DNA of 35,497 nt from Verrucomicrobiales bacterium (GTDB taxonomy: Bacteria; Verrucomicrobiota; Verrucomicrobiia; Verrucomicrobiales; DEV007). The notes beneath the pieces were generated by a model. It worked only from the letters and a program-made list of their open reading frames with translations. It made no database searches and had not been told where the DNA came from. Location: positions 1 to 35,497 of the forward strand of contig JARGOP010000047.1 of NCBI GenBank assembly GCA_029233965.1, written 5' to 3'. A program made the translations under genes and the position numbers. Shown in pieces: positions 25,740 through 34,111 of the stretch; the first letter of the stretch is position 1; the number at the start of each line of letters is the position of its first letter.

Positions 25740-25954
25740 TTGGTGAATAACCCGGAACAAATGGGAAGTAACCGGGGTTATTCAGAAACGGGGCGAAGTC
25801 ATTCCCGAGCTTCCGGCCACTTATTGACAGTTTCGTTTCATTCTTTGTCCGTTCGTTTTCAGGCTCTTATGGATGACATCAAGAGTTATTCACGACTATA
25901 ATAAGAAGAATGATTTCCTTAAAAAATTAATCTCTTCTCTTAGGGTGTGAATAA
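25731..25954. other. Candidate replication origin: DnaA-box-like cluster with AT-rich stretch
   Basis: Six 9-mers match TTATNCACA with at most one mismatch: 25731-25739 and 25742-25750 (both TTATTCACC on the minus strand, 11 bases apart), 25778-25786 (TTATTCAGA), 25821-25829 (TTATTGACA), 25886-25894 (TTATTCACG) and 25946-25954 (TTATTCACA on the minus strand, perfect). About 0.2 such sites would be expected by chance here if bases were equally frequent. A very AT-rich run (25896-25940) resembles an unwinding element. The first and last boxes lie in the ends of the flanking genes. No dnaA is in the window. Confidence 0.4.
25745..25783 (+). terminator. Hairpin after rnc, weak terminator candidate
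   Basis: GAATAACCCGG (25745-25755) pairs with CCGGGGTTATTC (25772-25783), leaving one bulged base and a 16-base loop. It starts six bases after the rnc stop. There is no T-run after it, so termination is uncertain; it overlaps two of the DnaA-box-like sites and may be part of that structure instead. Confidence 0.3.
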
Positions 25955-26887
25955 GTTCGATTCCCTCACCTTATCCAATACCTCCGACACTCCGATCCCA
26001 CTCATCGTTTCGTCAGGAGACTGGACAATCTGAAACTGATCCGAAACAGGGGCCCAGACCTTTGGATTGGTGGGACCAAAGAGAAGGAGGCCGGGAATCC
26101 CGGTGCTTCCTGCAAGGTGGGAAATGCCACTGTCGTGCCCGAGGTAGAAGTCGAGCCGGGAAAAGGTCGCTCCGATCTCGGCGAGCGATTTGCCGTAGAA
26201 GTGGGCGAAGGGGAGGCCTTTTCCTCTGAGTTGATCGAGGAAGCGATCAATCGACTCGTATTCGGCTTCGCCGCTGGTGACAAGAAACTCGACATTCGGG
26301 CGGAGGGATCGAATTTCCGCGAGGAGGTCAGACCAGGCTTCGAAGGACCAGTTCTTCGCCGGGCTGCCGCTGCCCGGGTGAATTCCGACGCGGACGGTGT
26401 CTCTATCAGAGAGAAGCTCGGGGCGAAGTTCCGGCGGGAAATCGAGAATGAGTTGCGGCTCATCGAGAAACAGCGCCAGTTGGCTCAAGGGCTCCGCGAG
26501 CTGCACCGCAGCAGGAAGGTGGGGTTCGTCCTCGACCGGTTTGAAGGGTCCGATGAGCAGGGTCTTCACCCCGGCTCGTTCCAGATTCCCCGCGAAGAAG
26601 CCGTCGGGATCATAGAGATAGCTGACGACAACATCGAATCCGGCGAAGAAGCGGCACCAGTCCTCGTCGAGTTCACTGCGGGGATTGAAGAAATGCGCAA
26701 GCTTCGCGTCTTCGATCGAACGGGTTTCATCCACGAGTCCGGTGACTTTGGCGAGCTCTGTGATCGCCGGATAGCCGAGGACCGTGATGTGATTGTCCGG
26801 GAGTTGATCGCGCACCAACTTAATTGCCGGCATCGTGAGGATGAAATCGCCGACTGCTCCTCCGCGAATGAAGAGAATTTTTCCCAT
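25940..26887 (-). CDS. Family 9 glycosyltransferase (heptosyltransferase-like)
   Basis: This GT-B fold enzyme of 315 residues resembles ADP-heptose:LPS heptosyltransferases. It has the N-terminal ILFIRGGAVGDFILTMPAI with the catalytic-loop Asp, VGIHPGSGSPAKNWSFEAW near 165 for donor phosphate binding, and FLGHDSGISHLAGSTGIPGLLLFGPTNPKVW near 255. It would add a sugar to lipopolysaccharide core or another envelope glycan at the inner membrane's cytoplasmic face. It is last in a leftward operon, six bases after gluconokinase. Sugar specificity is not readable. Confidence 0.83.
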   Translation of the reverse strand: MGKILFIRGGAVGDFILTMPAIKLVRDQLPDNHITVLGYPAITELAKVTGLVDETRSIEDAKLAHFFNPRSELDEDWCRFFAGFDVVVSYLYDPDGFFAGNLERAGVKTLLIGPFKPVEDEPHLPAAVQLAEPLSQLALFLDEPQLILDFPPELRPELLSDRDTVRVGIHPGSGSPAKNWSFEAWSDLLAEIRSLRPNVEFLVTSGEAEYESIDRFLDQLRGKGLPFAHFYGKSLAEIGATFSRLDFYLGHDSGISHLAGSTGIPGLLLFGPTNPKVWAPVSDQFQIVQSPDETMSGIGVSEVLDKVRESNLFTP

Positions 26888-26893
26888 AATCGC

Positions 26894-27394
26894 TTATCCC
26901 AGCCACTGGCGAATTTCAGCGAGAATCTCCTCCGGTGTCTTCTCGATCGAAAGCGTGAGCATATTCTCCGAGGGCTCAGGGTCTTCCAGCGTCTCGAACT
27001 GGCTCCTGAGCAGGTCGGAGGTCATATATTCGTGATCGCGGGCGTCCATGCGCGATTTGATGAGTTCGAAGCTGCCCTCAAGAAAGATGAGCCGGAAATT
27101 CTCAAAGGAAGCGAAGAGGTAGTCGCGATAAGCCTGTTTCAGGGCCGAGCAGGAAAGCACCGGAGTCTGCCCGTCTTGAAGCGTCTCTTTGGCCGCTGCG
27201 ATGAGAATGTCAAACCAGGGCCAGCGATCATCATCATTCAGCGGAATCCCCTGCCCCATCCTCGCTTTATTTTCCGGAGGGTGAAAGGAATCCCCTTCGA
27301 GATAGGTTCCCCCGAGTGCGTTTGCGAGCCGGCTGGCGATGGTTGTCTTTCCGCAACCGGAGACTCCCATGATGACGATAAAGGGCTGGCTCAT
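26894..27394 (-). CDS. gntK: Gluconokinase
   Basis: This P-loop kinase of 166 residues phosphorylates gluconate to 6-phosphogluconate. The Walker A motif GVSGCGKTT begins near residue 9, followed by LEGDSFHPPENKARMGQGIPLNDDDRWPWF, VLSCSALKQAYRD and FLEGS, all diagnostic of GntK. I chose ATG 27394 (MSQPFIVIMG) because the motif should start at about residue 10; a longer frame upstream would overlap the preceding gene. It sits 19 bases after an enolase-superfamily gene, consistent with sugar-acid catabolism. Confidence 0.9.
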   Translation of the reverse strand: MSQPFIVIMGVSGCGKTTIASRLANALGGTYLEGDSFHPPENKARMGQGIPLNDDDRWPWFDILIAAAKETLQDGQTPVLSCSALKQAYRDYLFASFENFRLIFLEGSFELIKSRMDARDHEYMTSDLLRSQFETLEDPEPSENMLTLSIEKTPEEILAEIRQWLG

Positions 27395-27413
27395 GAGGAG
27401 AAAATACGAACGT

Positions 27414-28814
27414 TTATGATCCGTAGACCGGTGCCGGAAGTTCGCGCGGGATGTCGTCGATGCGATAGCCGAAGCCCGGACCGGACAGGGTTGAGCCATC
27501 GAGGATACCCTCTTTTCTCCGGTAGAGTCCGGGATGCGTCTCCCGCTCGGGAGCGCTCGCTTCCGGATAGAATTGCATCCCGTTGGACTCGACGCCCATG
27601 ATCGTCCCGGCGTGAGCGGCGAGGAGGAAGTGCGGAATCTGCGCGAGCATAGGATTCGTGAGGTCCTGGACCATCAGGGTCATGCCGTGCGCTTTTGCCC
27701 AGCAGAGGCTGAGAAGGGCGCCGGTCTGGGTTTTACACGTTTTCAAAGCGACACCGGACCAGCCGAGTTCGCGACCCATCCTCACGAACTTCCAGTCGTG
27801 GGCACTTTCGTCCATGAAGAGCGGTTTCCGGGCGCTCACGCTGCGGACGTCGATGCGATTCTTCTCAAGATCGTAGGGAAACGGCTGCTCGACATAGAGA
27901 ATTTTCTGGTAGGTGACAGGATCGCTGAGCTTGAGGCGGTCGAGGATTTCATTCACGTAGGCGGGATCCTCGACGGTGCAGTTGAAGTCCGTCGTTAGCC
28001 AGGTGACCCCCTCCTCCTGCGCGATCATCCCGATTTTGGAAAGGCGGTCGAAATCCCATTCGGCGTCGTTGCCGCGCAGTTTGATCTTGAGACAATCGAG
28101 GCCATCATGGCGAATCCACTCTCTCAGGAGCACGGGATATCCATCGTCCGGTTCGCTCCCGGTGAGTTCCTCCTCTGAAATCGCGTCGAGTCCACCCACG
28201 AGGTGCCAGACCGGGAGTTTCAGTTCGGGCTTTTCGAGGAGAAAATCGGACGGGTAAAGTCCGTCGAAGGAGACGTGAGCGGCTGCGGGCTCGATCATCG
28301 AGCTCAGATCGCGGCTCAGGTAGTTCGCGTTGTAGGTCTCGTAAACCGGAACGCCGTGGAGGTGGCCGTAGGCGTCGTGAATTGCGATGTCGAAGAGCGA
28401 AAAACAGACGAGGGCCGCGAGGTGGGGCATTTCAGCTCCCGGTTCGCGGGTCGCATTGAATCGGGTCTGCAGGGAGGGAAGATCGTTCTCAATGAACTCG
28501 TGACCGATCTCAATGGGGTGGCCGGAAGCGGAAGTCGCTTCGAGACCTTGAGCCAGTTGCAGGGTGAAGCTTTTCAATGCTTCATGGCGATCCTCGTAGC
28601 CGAGTTCGGAAGGCCAGACCCAGGCTACGGCCAGCGGGGTTTCACCCCAGCCTTCGGCAACGGATCCATCTGCGCCCTCAAGAACGACTTTGGCGCGGGC
28701 GCAGGTCACAGAATCGAGAACCTGATTGCCGAACTTCAGGGGAATCCTCATTTCGATGGGAATGAAGTAGAGAGAGATTTCCCGAATGCGGGCGGCTTTG
28801 GAGGATGGGTTCAT
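27414..28814 (-). CDS. Enolase-superfamily enzyme (mandelate racemase/MLE-like)
   Basis: The protein has an N-terminal capping domain (residues 1-140) and a TIM barrel. Likely active-site residues are the K-x-K of LKIKLRG near 240, Asp in TTDFNCT near 270, Glu in VEQPF near 305, Asp/Glu in FMDESAHD near 327 and Lys in LKTCKTQTG near 350. This is the muconate-lactonizing-type set, with lysines on both faces of the barrel. At 466 residues it is longer than the usual 360-400. Position next to gluconokinase suggests sugar-acid dehydration or epimerisation, but the substrate is unknown. Confidence 0.7.
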   Translation of the reverse strand: MNPSSKAARIREISLYFIPIEMRIPLKFGNQVLDSVTCARAKVVLEGADGSVAEGWGETPLAVAWVWPSELGYEDRHEALKSFTLQLAQGLEATSASGHPIEIGHEFIENDLPSLQTRFNATREPGAEMPHLAALVCFSLFDIAIHDAYGHLHGVPVYETYNANYLSRDLSSMIEPAAAHVSFDGLYPSDFLLEKPELKLPVWHLVGGLDAISEEELTGSEPDDGYPVLLREWIRHDGLDCLKIKLRGNDAEWDFDRLSKIGMIAQEEGVTWLTTDFNCTVEDPAYVNEILDRLKLSDPVTYQKILYVEQPFPYDLEKNRIDVRSVSARKPLFMDESAHDWKFVRMGRELGWSGVALKTCKTQTGALLSLCWAKAHGMTLMVQDLTNPMLAQIPHFLLAAHAGTIMGVESNGMQFYPEASAPERETHPGLYRRKEGILDGSTLSGPGFGYRIDDIPRELPAPVYGS

Positions 28815-28861
28815 GAGGGAAGCGAAGCGGAGATTTGTGAGGGGAGCAACCGTTTATCGGG

Positions 28862-30181
28862 TCACGAGTCCGCCATGAGGGCTTCGATTTCATCGGCCTC
28901 GATCGGAATGTGAGCCATGAGATCCACGTTTCCGCTGCTCCGGACGATGATGTCGTTCTCAAGGCGGATCCCGAAGCCTTCTTCCGGCAGGTAGATCCCC
29001 GGCTCGACGGTGACGCACATGTTTTCGACGAAAACCCCATCGGTCGGAGTCACGTCGTGCACGTCGAGTCCGAGACTGTGAGACACGCCGTGCATGAAGT
29101 ATTTGCGATAGGCGCGTTTTTCCTCAGGAAGATTTTCGTCTTTCCGCTCCTCCGCGACGATGTCGGCATCCAGCAACTCCAGGGCAATCAGCTCGTCCTC
29201 CATCGCACGGGCCACTTCGCGGTGATATTCCTCGCGGATTTTCTTCCCGGGGACGAGGAGTTCGTCGATGCAAAGGCGGACGATTCTGAGGACCGCATCG
29301 TAGACGGCGCGCTGCCTTTCGGTGAATTTTCCGTTCACCGGAATCGTCCGGGTGAGGTCGGAATTGTAGTTCGCATACTCGGCGGCGACATCCATGAGCA
29401 GCAACCCGCCGTCTTCGCAGACCTGATCGTTCGATAGATAGTGCAAAACGTTGGCATTGTTTCCCGAGGCGATGATGGGCTCGTAGGCAAACCCGCGCGA
29501 ACCCTGCCGGATGAACTCGTGAAGAAACTCAGCCTCGATTTCGTATTCCTTCACGCCGGGTTTGACGAATTTCAGGATTCTCGCAAATCCGTCCGCCGTG
29601 ATGTTGCACGCGGTTTGGATGAGATCGATTTCGTGTTCCGATTTCTCGACGCGAATCGCATGCAGGAGCGGGGCGAGCCTTTTGTAGTTGTGTGAGGGGT
29701 AAAGATCCTGACACCATTCGCGGAACCTGTCCTCCCGGGAGTAGTTGACCGGGGCGGCGGACCGGGCGTGCTCGTTGTAATTCAGGACAATGGTATCGTT
29801 CTCCCGGGCCAGACGGCGCAGGATGGGTTCAAATTCTTCAATCCAGCGCACTGAGGAAATGCCGGACACGCCGGTGGCCTGTTCTTTGGTCAGCTTGTGT
29901 CCCTCCCAGATCGCAATGAAGTCGGATGTCTCGCGAACGAAAAGAATTTCCCGCATGGTTTCGTCGGGGTGCCCCGGGCAGAGGATGAGAATCGTTTCCT
30001 CCTGATCGACTCCGGTGAGATAAAAGAGATCGCTGCTTTGGATAAACCGCATCGACCCATCTGCTGATAGCCAGGGAATCTCTGCAGCATGGAGGATCGT
30101 GATTGAGTTCTCCGGGAGTTCCCTGAGGAGTTTTTGGCGGTTTTTAGTAAAGAGTTCCGAAGGAATTTTCCGATATTTCAT
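28862..30181 (-). CDS. pepP: Xaa-Pro aminopeptidase (M24B family)
   Basis: This metallopeptidase releases N-terminal residues before proline. The N-terminal creatinase-like domain is about residues 1-165 (ITILHAAEIPWLSADG, SDLFYLTGVDQEE). The catalytic domain has the two metal-binding aspartates in MDVAAEYANYNSDLTRT near 245, His in HGVSHSLGLDVHD near 365, and glutamates in VTVEPGIYLPEEG and IRLENDII. The length of 439 is typical. It is first in the leftward run and 47 bases before the enolase-superfamily gene. Cytoplasmic, with no signal peptide. Confidence 0.9.
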   Translation of the reverse strand: MKYRKIPSELFTKNRQKLLRELPENSITILHAAEIPWLSADGSMRFIQSSDLFYLTGVDQEETILILCPGHPDETMREILFVRETSDFIAIWEGHKLTKEQATGVSGISSVRWIEEFEPILRRLARENDTIVLNYNEHARSAAPVNYSREDRFREWCQDLYPSHNYKRLAPLLHAIRVEKSEHEIDLIQTACNITADGFARILKFVKPGVKEYEIEAEFLHEFIRQGSRGFAYEPIIASGNNANVLHYLSNDQVCEDGGLLLMDVAAEYANYNSDLTRTIPVNGKFTERQRAVYDAVLRIVRLCIDELLVPGKKIREEYHREVARAMEDELIALELLDADIVAEERKDENLPEEKRAYRKYFMHGVSHSLGLDVHDVTPTDGVFVENMCVTVEPGIYLPEEGFGIRLENDIIVRSSGNVDLMAHIPIEADEIEALMADS

Positions 30182-30282
30182 AGCCAGAAACTCAGTGAAA
30201 GGAGTTCAATGTGATGTAGTTTGCACGGGAATTTTTGAGAAGGTGCAGGAACCCTCTCGAACACTCTGAGTTTCAACCCTAT

Positions 30283-31695
30283 ATGTCAGATATCCAGAAA
30301 CAAACGGTCATTGTTGCTGACAATGATCCCGACTTCCTTGACTGGTCTTCCAAGCATTTGGGAGCTGATTCGTTGAATATTTTGACGACATCTTCGTCCG
30401 AAGCAGCCCTGAAATTGTTCAAAGAGCACGATGCTGACCTGCTCATTGCAGAGTTCAACCTGCGCCCCGCATCCGGCGTGGAACTGCTGAAGAAGGTTCG
30501 TCTTTCGAAGCCGAATGCGATGGTGATCATGAATGGTCTCGTCAGCTCGACCAATGCCGTGATCGAAGCGATGCGTCTCGGCGCCTTTGATGTTCTTCGC
30601 CGGGAATCATTGAATTTTGAAATCCGTCAGGTCGCAGAGCGCGCCCTCCAGTCTGCGGACCGGATGAGGATGATGGAAGACATGAACGAGACCGGGTCCA
30701 TCGTTCCTCCCCAACCCACGGACGATTTGATCATCGGTCGTTCGCCGGCGATGCAGGACGTTTACAAGCTCATTGGCCGGGTTGCCCGGGCCGACGCACC
30801 GGTTCTCATCACGGGTGAAAGCGGGGTTGGAAAAGAGGTCGTTTCGAATGCGATCCATAAATTTTCCCGCCGCGCGAAGGAGGAATATGTCGCGATCAAC
30901 TGCGCCGCGATTCCCAGTAACTTGTTGGAGAGCGAACTTTTCGGCCACGAAAAAGGGGCGTTTACCGGAGCGGTGAGCCAGCGCGTGGGCCGCTTTGAGC
31001 AGTGCAATGGCGGAACTCTATTTCTCGACGAGATCGGAGACATGCCGCTCGAAGTCCAGAGCAAGCTCCTCCGTGTCCTCCAAAGCGGCGAGTATTCACG
31101 GGTGGGAGGAAACGAAAATCTGCACAGCGATGTCCGCATTCTCGCGGCGACGAACAAGCAACTCGAAGAGGAGGTGGAGCACGGCACTTTCCGGGAAGAT
31201 CTCTTCTATCGACTCAATGTCGTCCGGATTCACATCCCGCCGCTTCGTCGTCGTCGTGAAGATGTCCGGCTTCTCGCCGAACACTTTCTTCAAAAGCAGA
31301 CCGAGAAGGGCCGCAACCGTCCCATGCAATTTTCCATCGAGGCGGTGGACGTTCTCGAAGAGCACCATTGGCCCGGCAACGTGCGCGAGCTCGAAAACCT
31401 CGTTCAGCGCGCCTGCGTTTTAGCGTCTGGAAACGTTCTTTTTCCTTCCGACCTCCCCTTCGACAGCAAGAGCAAACGTGAAGAAGACAGTCGTTCCAAG
31501 CTGGAGCGTGCCGCCCGCCGTTTTCTCAACGCAGCTCTCGAGAACGAGGCGACCCCGGTGGAAATCGCGATGCGCCAACTCGTCCGCGCCGCGATGGAAG
31601 ATTCGGACCAGGACTCGAAAGCCGCTGCGAAGACGCTCGGCATGAGCGTCCCGGATCTCAGAAAGTATCTGCCATCGGGTGGCGAGAAATCCTGA
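30283..31695 (+). CDS. NtrC-family sigma-54 activator with degenerate receiver domain
   Basis: The three-part layout is receiver (1-120), AAA+ sigma-54 activator (about 145-385) and Fis-like helix-turn-helix (about 430-468). The AAA+ domain is intact: Walker A GESGVGKE, the sigma-54 contact loop GAFTGA near 228, Walker B GGTLFLDEIGDM, and the arginine-finger region LFYRLNVVRI. The receiver is not: the phospho-acceptor position is Glu57 (LLIAEFNL), the acidic pair is DN, the Thr/Ser position is Asn and the conserved Lys is replaced in FDVLRRES. It may be constitutively active or controlled otherwise. ATG 30283 fits the receiver start; a longer frame from 30235 is less likely. No partner kinase is adjacent. 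Confidence 0.88.
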   Translation: MSDIQKQTVIVADNDPDFLDWSSKHLGADSLNILTTSSSEAALKLFKEHDADLLIAEFNLRPASGVELLKKVRLSKPNAMVIMNGLVSSTNAVIEAMRLGAFDVLRRESLNFEIRQVAERALQSADRMRMMEDMNETGSIVPPQPTDDLIIGRSPAMQDVYKLIGRVARADAPVLITGESGVGKEVVSNAIHKFSRRAKEEYVAINCAAIPSNLLESELFGHEKGAFTGAVSQRVGRFEQCNGGTLFLDEIGDMPLEVQSKLLRVLQSGEYSRVGGNENLHSDVRILAATNKQLEEEVEHGTFREDLFYRLNVVRIHIPPLRRRREDVRLLAEHFLQKQTEKGRNRPMQFSIEAVDVLEEHHWPGNVRELENLVQRACVLASGNVLFPSDLPFDSKSKREEDSRSKLERAARRFLNAALENEATPVEIAMRQLVRAAMEDSDQDSKAAAKTLGMSVPDLRKYLPSGGEKS

Positions 31696-31704
31696 AAAGC
31701 GTCG

Positions 31705-31728
31705 GGATCACAGTTTGCTGTGAGATCC
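31705..31728. terminator. Hairpin between two convergent genes, possible bidirectional terminator
   Basis: GGATCACAG (31705-31713) pairs with CTGTGAGATCC (31718-31728) around a TTTG loop with two bulged bases. It lies between the stop of the sigma-54 activator and the end of the CDGSH gene and overlaps the last codons of the latter. No long T-run follows on either strand. Confidence 0.3.
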
Positions 31729-31947
31729 GTCGCAGAAAGGAAGGTTCGCGCTGTGCTTGCACTGGCAGAGAAATGCATCCCCGTCTTTTTCGGCGACGAA
31801 AGACTTCGGGGCAAAGCCGGTCCCCTTGTGGGCTCCATCACAGAAGGGCTGGTTCGCGGAGTGACCGCAAGTGCAGAAGAAGTAGGTTTTGCCCTCCTCG
31901 AGGGTGACTTTGGCGGGAGCTTTGGCAGCAATGTTGGGATCTGGCAT
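31708..31947 (-). CDS. Tandem CDGSH iron-sulfur domain protein
   Basis: This 79-residue protein has two CDGSH 2Fe-2S motifs, CTCGHSANQPFCDGAH and CQCKHSANLPFCDGSH, each with three Cys and one His ligand in the C-x-C-x8-C-D-G-x-H arrangement. Each should bind one 2Fe-2S cluster as in mitoNEET-related proteins, but without a membrane anchor. It would act in the cytoplasm in redox or cluster transfer. It is monocistronic and converges on the sigma-54 activator. Confidence 0.9.
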   Translation of the reverse strand: MPDPNIAAKAPAKVTLEEGKTYFFCTCGHSANQPFCDGAHKGTGFAPKSFVAEKDGDAFLCQCKHSANLPFCDGSHSKL

Positions 31948-32047
31948 GTCGGAGAGATTACGAGTTCAGTCGGGTTCAGGTTGACGGGAGCAGAGTAATC
32001 TGAGATGCCGGAATGCGACACCAACATTTCATGATTGAAATACTGCA

Positions 32048-34102
32048 ATGAAAACCACCCTGGGCAGATCTCTGGTCATCCTTGTGGTGGGCACCCTTCT
32101 CGGCACGGCTTTTCTGCTGGGAAGCGTCGCTTTCTTTACGACTCGCAGTTCGATCGTCAATCTGCGAAGCGATCTGCTGAAGCAGGTCGACGAGCGGGTT
32201 CAGGAGCGAATGCAGGACTATTTTGATCGGGCCGGTTCCGCTCTCAACTTTCTCGAGACGGCGGTTTTTGAGGATCTTGATATAGAAGCGGACTGGGAGG
32301 GAAAAGCGAGACTTCTGAGTTCGTATTTGAAAACGGAACCGGGCATTGTCTGGTTCTACTACGCCGATCATGAAACAGGTGCCATGTTAGGATGCAACAT
32401 TGACCTGCAGGGGCGCTACGTCATCAGCTGGGTTCATCCTGACAATGGTCGCATCGCAGAAGGCTTCCAGGTCCAGGCCGACGGGAGTCTTGCGCCGGTT
32501 GAACTGCTTCCCCGAAACCCGAACCCGTATGATCCGAGGCTGCGGCCCTGGTATCAAAAAGCGGTCCTGGGTGACGGCCTCGTCTGGACACCACCCTACG
32601 GATTTCTGAGTTCCCGGGTCATCGGAATCACGGCGGCAAGGGCGGTGCGAAATGATGCCGGCGAAGTGGTCGGCGTCCTCGGCGCTGACCTGGAGCTGGG
32701 ACGACTCGCCACTTTTCTCGATGAGTTTGAAGTCGGTGAAGCCGGAGCGGCGTTCCTTCTCCTCGATGGCGGAGCCGCCGTCGTCCCGAGCTCGTCGCGG
32801 AAAGGCGAACATGTCGAGACACTTCAGAATGCCTTCGAGAGTCGCTTGTGGGACTTTACGGACCTCGATGTCGGCGAAACGATGGAGGAAGGTTTTGAGT
32901 TTGAAAAGGAGCGTTACATCGCCCTGATTCAGCCGATCGATATTCCCGGCCCGACCCGATACTTTGCCGGGGTGGTCGTGCCCCGCAGCGAGTACCTCGG
33001 CATCGTCTATCGCAACCTCCTCATCACCCTGGTGCTCGGAATCCTCATCATTGCGATCGCCATTGCGCTCGGAGTCTGGCAGGCGCGCCGCGTTACGGAA
33101 CCTCTCGAGAAGATCAGCCGTGAACTCGAGAACATCGGGAATCTCAGCTTTCGGGACACCGGAAGCGAGATTCAGTCCAACATTCGCGAAGTGGCGCTCT
33201 TTTCGGACTCGGTCGGGAAGATGAAAGTGAGCCTGCGGGCCTTTTCCCGGTATGTGCCGCGGGATCTCGTGCGTCTCCTTCTTGCGCGCGGTGACGAAGC
33301 GAACCTTGGCGGAAGCCTCCGGAAAGTCACGGTGGTTTTCACAGACCTGGTCGGATTTACCGCGTTCAGTGAATCACTGACTCCGGATGAAGCGTTTTCG
33401 GAACTGAGTGAGTTCCTCGAAATTGTGGCAGAATGTCAGGAAAAGTATCACGGCATCACAAGCAGCTTCACGGGGGATGGAACCCTCGCCCTTTTCAATG
33501 CGCCTAAAGATCATCAGGAACACGAGCGGGATGCCTGTTTCTCCGCTCTCGATTTGCTGGAGGCGCTGCGGCGCTGCAACGCGGAACGGAAGGCAGCCGG
33601 AAAATTCGAGTTCCGGGCAAGGACCGGGATCAACACGGCAGATGTTCTGTTAGGCAACCTCGGAACCCGCGAGCGCTTTGCTTACACCGCGATCGGAGAC
33701 GGGGTGAATCTGGCGAGCCGCCTCGAGGGGTTGAGTAAATTTTACGGAACTGAAATCCTCGTCGGCTCCGATACGGCAAAGGCCGTGGCGGATGAAATCG
33801 AATGGCGACTCGTGGACCGGATTTCGGTCGTTGGTCGGCGCCAGGCGAACCTGATTTATGAACCGATGGGTCGTCAGGGTGAACTGGAGGAAGTGGTTCT
33901 CCGTGGACGTGACCAATACGAAGCGGCCCTGGAGGCCTATTTTGCAGGCGACCTCGATGCTGCGCTTGCAGGCTTTCACGAAGCGGCCCTGAATCTCCCG
34001 TTGGATCGCCCGACCCGTGTGCTGATCGCGCGATGTCAGCGATACCTGAGGGATGGACTGCCGGAGAATTGGGACGGAACTTTCTCGGCCACGCTGAAAT
34101 AG
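32048..34102 (+). CDS. Membrane class III nucleotide cyclase with dCache sensor and HAMP
   Basis: A membrane helix (residues 7-31) leads to a periplasmic dCache sensor (about 35-315, with DPRLRPWYQKAV and GVLGADLEL), a second helix (about 322-344), a HAMP linker (about 345-400) and a cyclase homology domain from about 425. The metal aspartates are in VFTDLVGFT and FTGDGTLALF, and the transition-state Asn/Arg are in VNLASRLEG. The base-recognition lysine expected four residues before the second metal Asp is Ser (TSSFTGD), while the other position is Thr as in many bacterial adenylate cyclases, so cAMP is likely but not certain. A short TPR-like tail ends the protein. Confidence 0.86.
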   Translation: MKTTLGRSLVILVVGTLLGTAFLLGSVAFFTTRSSIVNLRSDLLKQVDERVQERMQDYFDRAGSALNFLETAVFEDLDIEADWEGKARLLSSYLKTEPGIVWFYYADHETGAMLGCNIDLQGRYVISWVHPDNGRIAEGFQVQADGSLAPVELLPRNPNPYDPRLRPWYQKAVLGDGLVWTPPYGFLSSRVIGITAARAVRNDAGEVVGVLGADLELGRLATFLDEFEVGEAGAAFLLLDGGAAVVPSSSRKGEHVETLQNAFESRLWDFTDLDVGETMEEGFEFEKERYIALIQPIDIPGPTRYFAGVVVPRSEYLGIVYRNLLITLVLGILIIAIAIALGVWQARRVTEPLEKISRELENIGNLSFRDTGSEIQSNIREVALFSDSVGKMKVSLRAFSRYVPRDLVRLLLARGDEANLGGSLRKVTVVFTDLVGFTAFSESLTPDEAFSELSEFLEIVAECQEKYHGITSSFTGDGTLALFNAPKDHQEHERDACFSALDLLEALRRCNAERKAAGKFEFRARTGINTADVLLGNLGTRERFAYTAIGDGVNLASRLEGLSKFYGTEILVGSDTAKAVADEIEWRLVDRISVVGRRQANLIYEPMGRQGELEEVVLRGRDQYEAALEAYFAGDLDAALAGFHEAALNLPLDRPTRVLIARCQRYLRDGLPENWDGTFSATLK

Positions 34103-34111
34103 ATAACGTCT

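Noticed and set aside
26117-27601. 494-codon open frame on the plus strand
   Set aside because: It runs antisense to the GT9 glycosyltransferase and gluconokinase genes, both of which have clear motifs; its translation has none.
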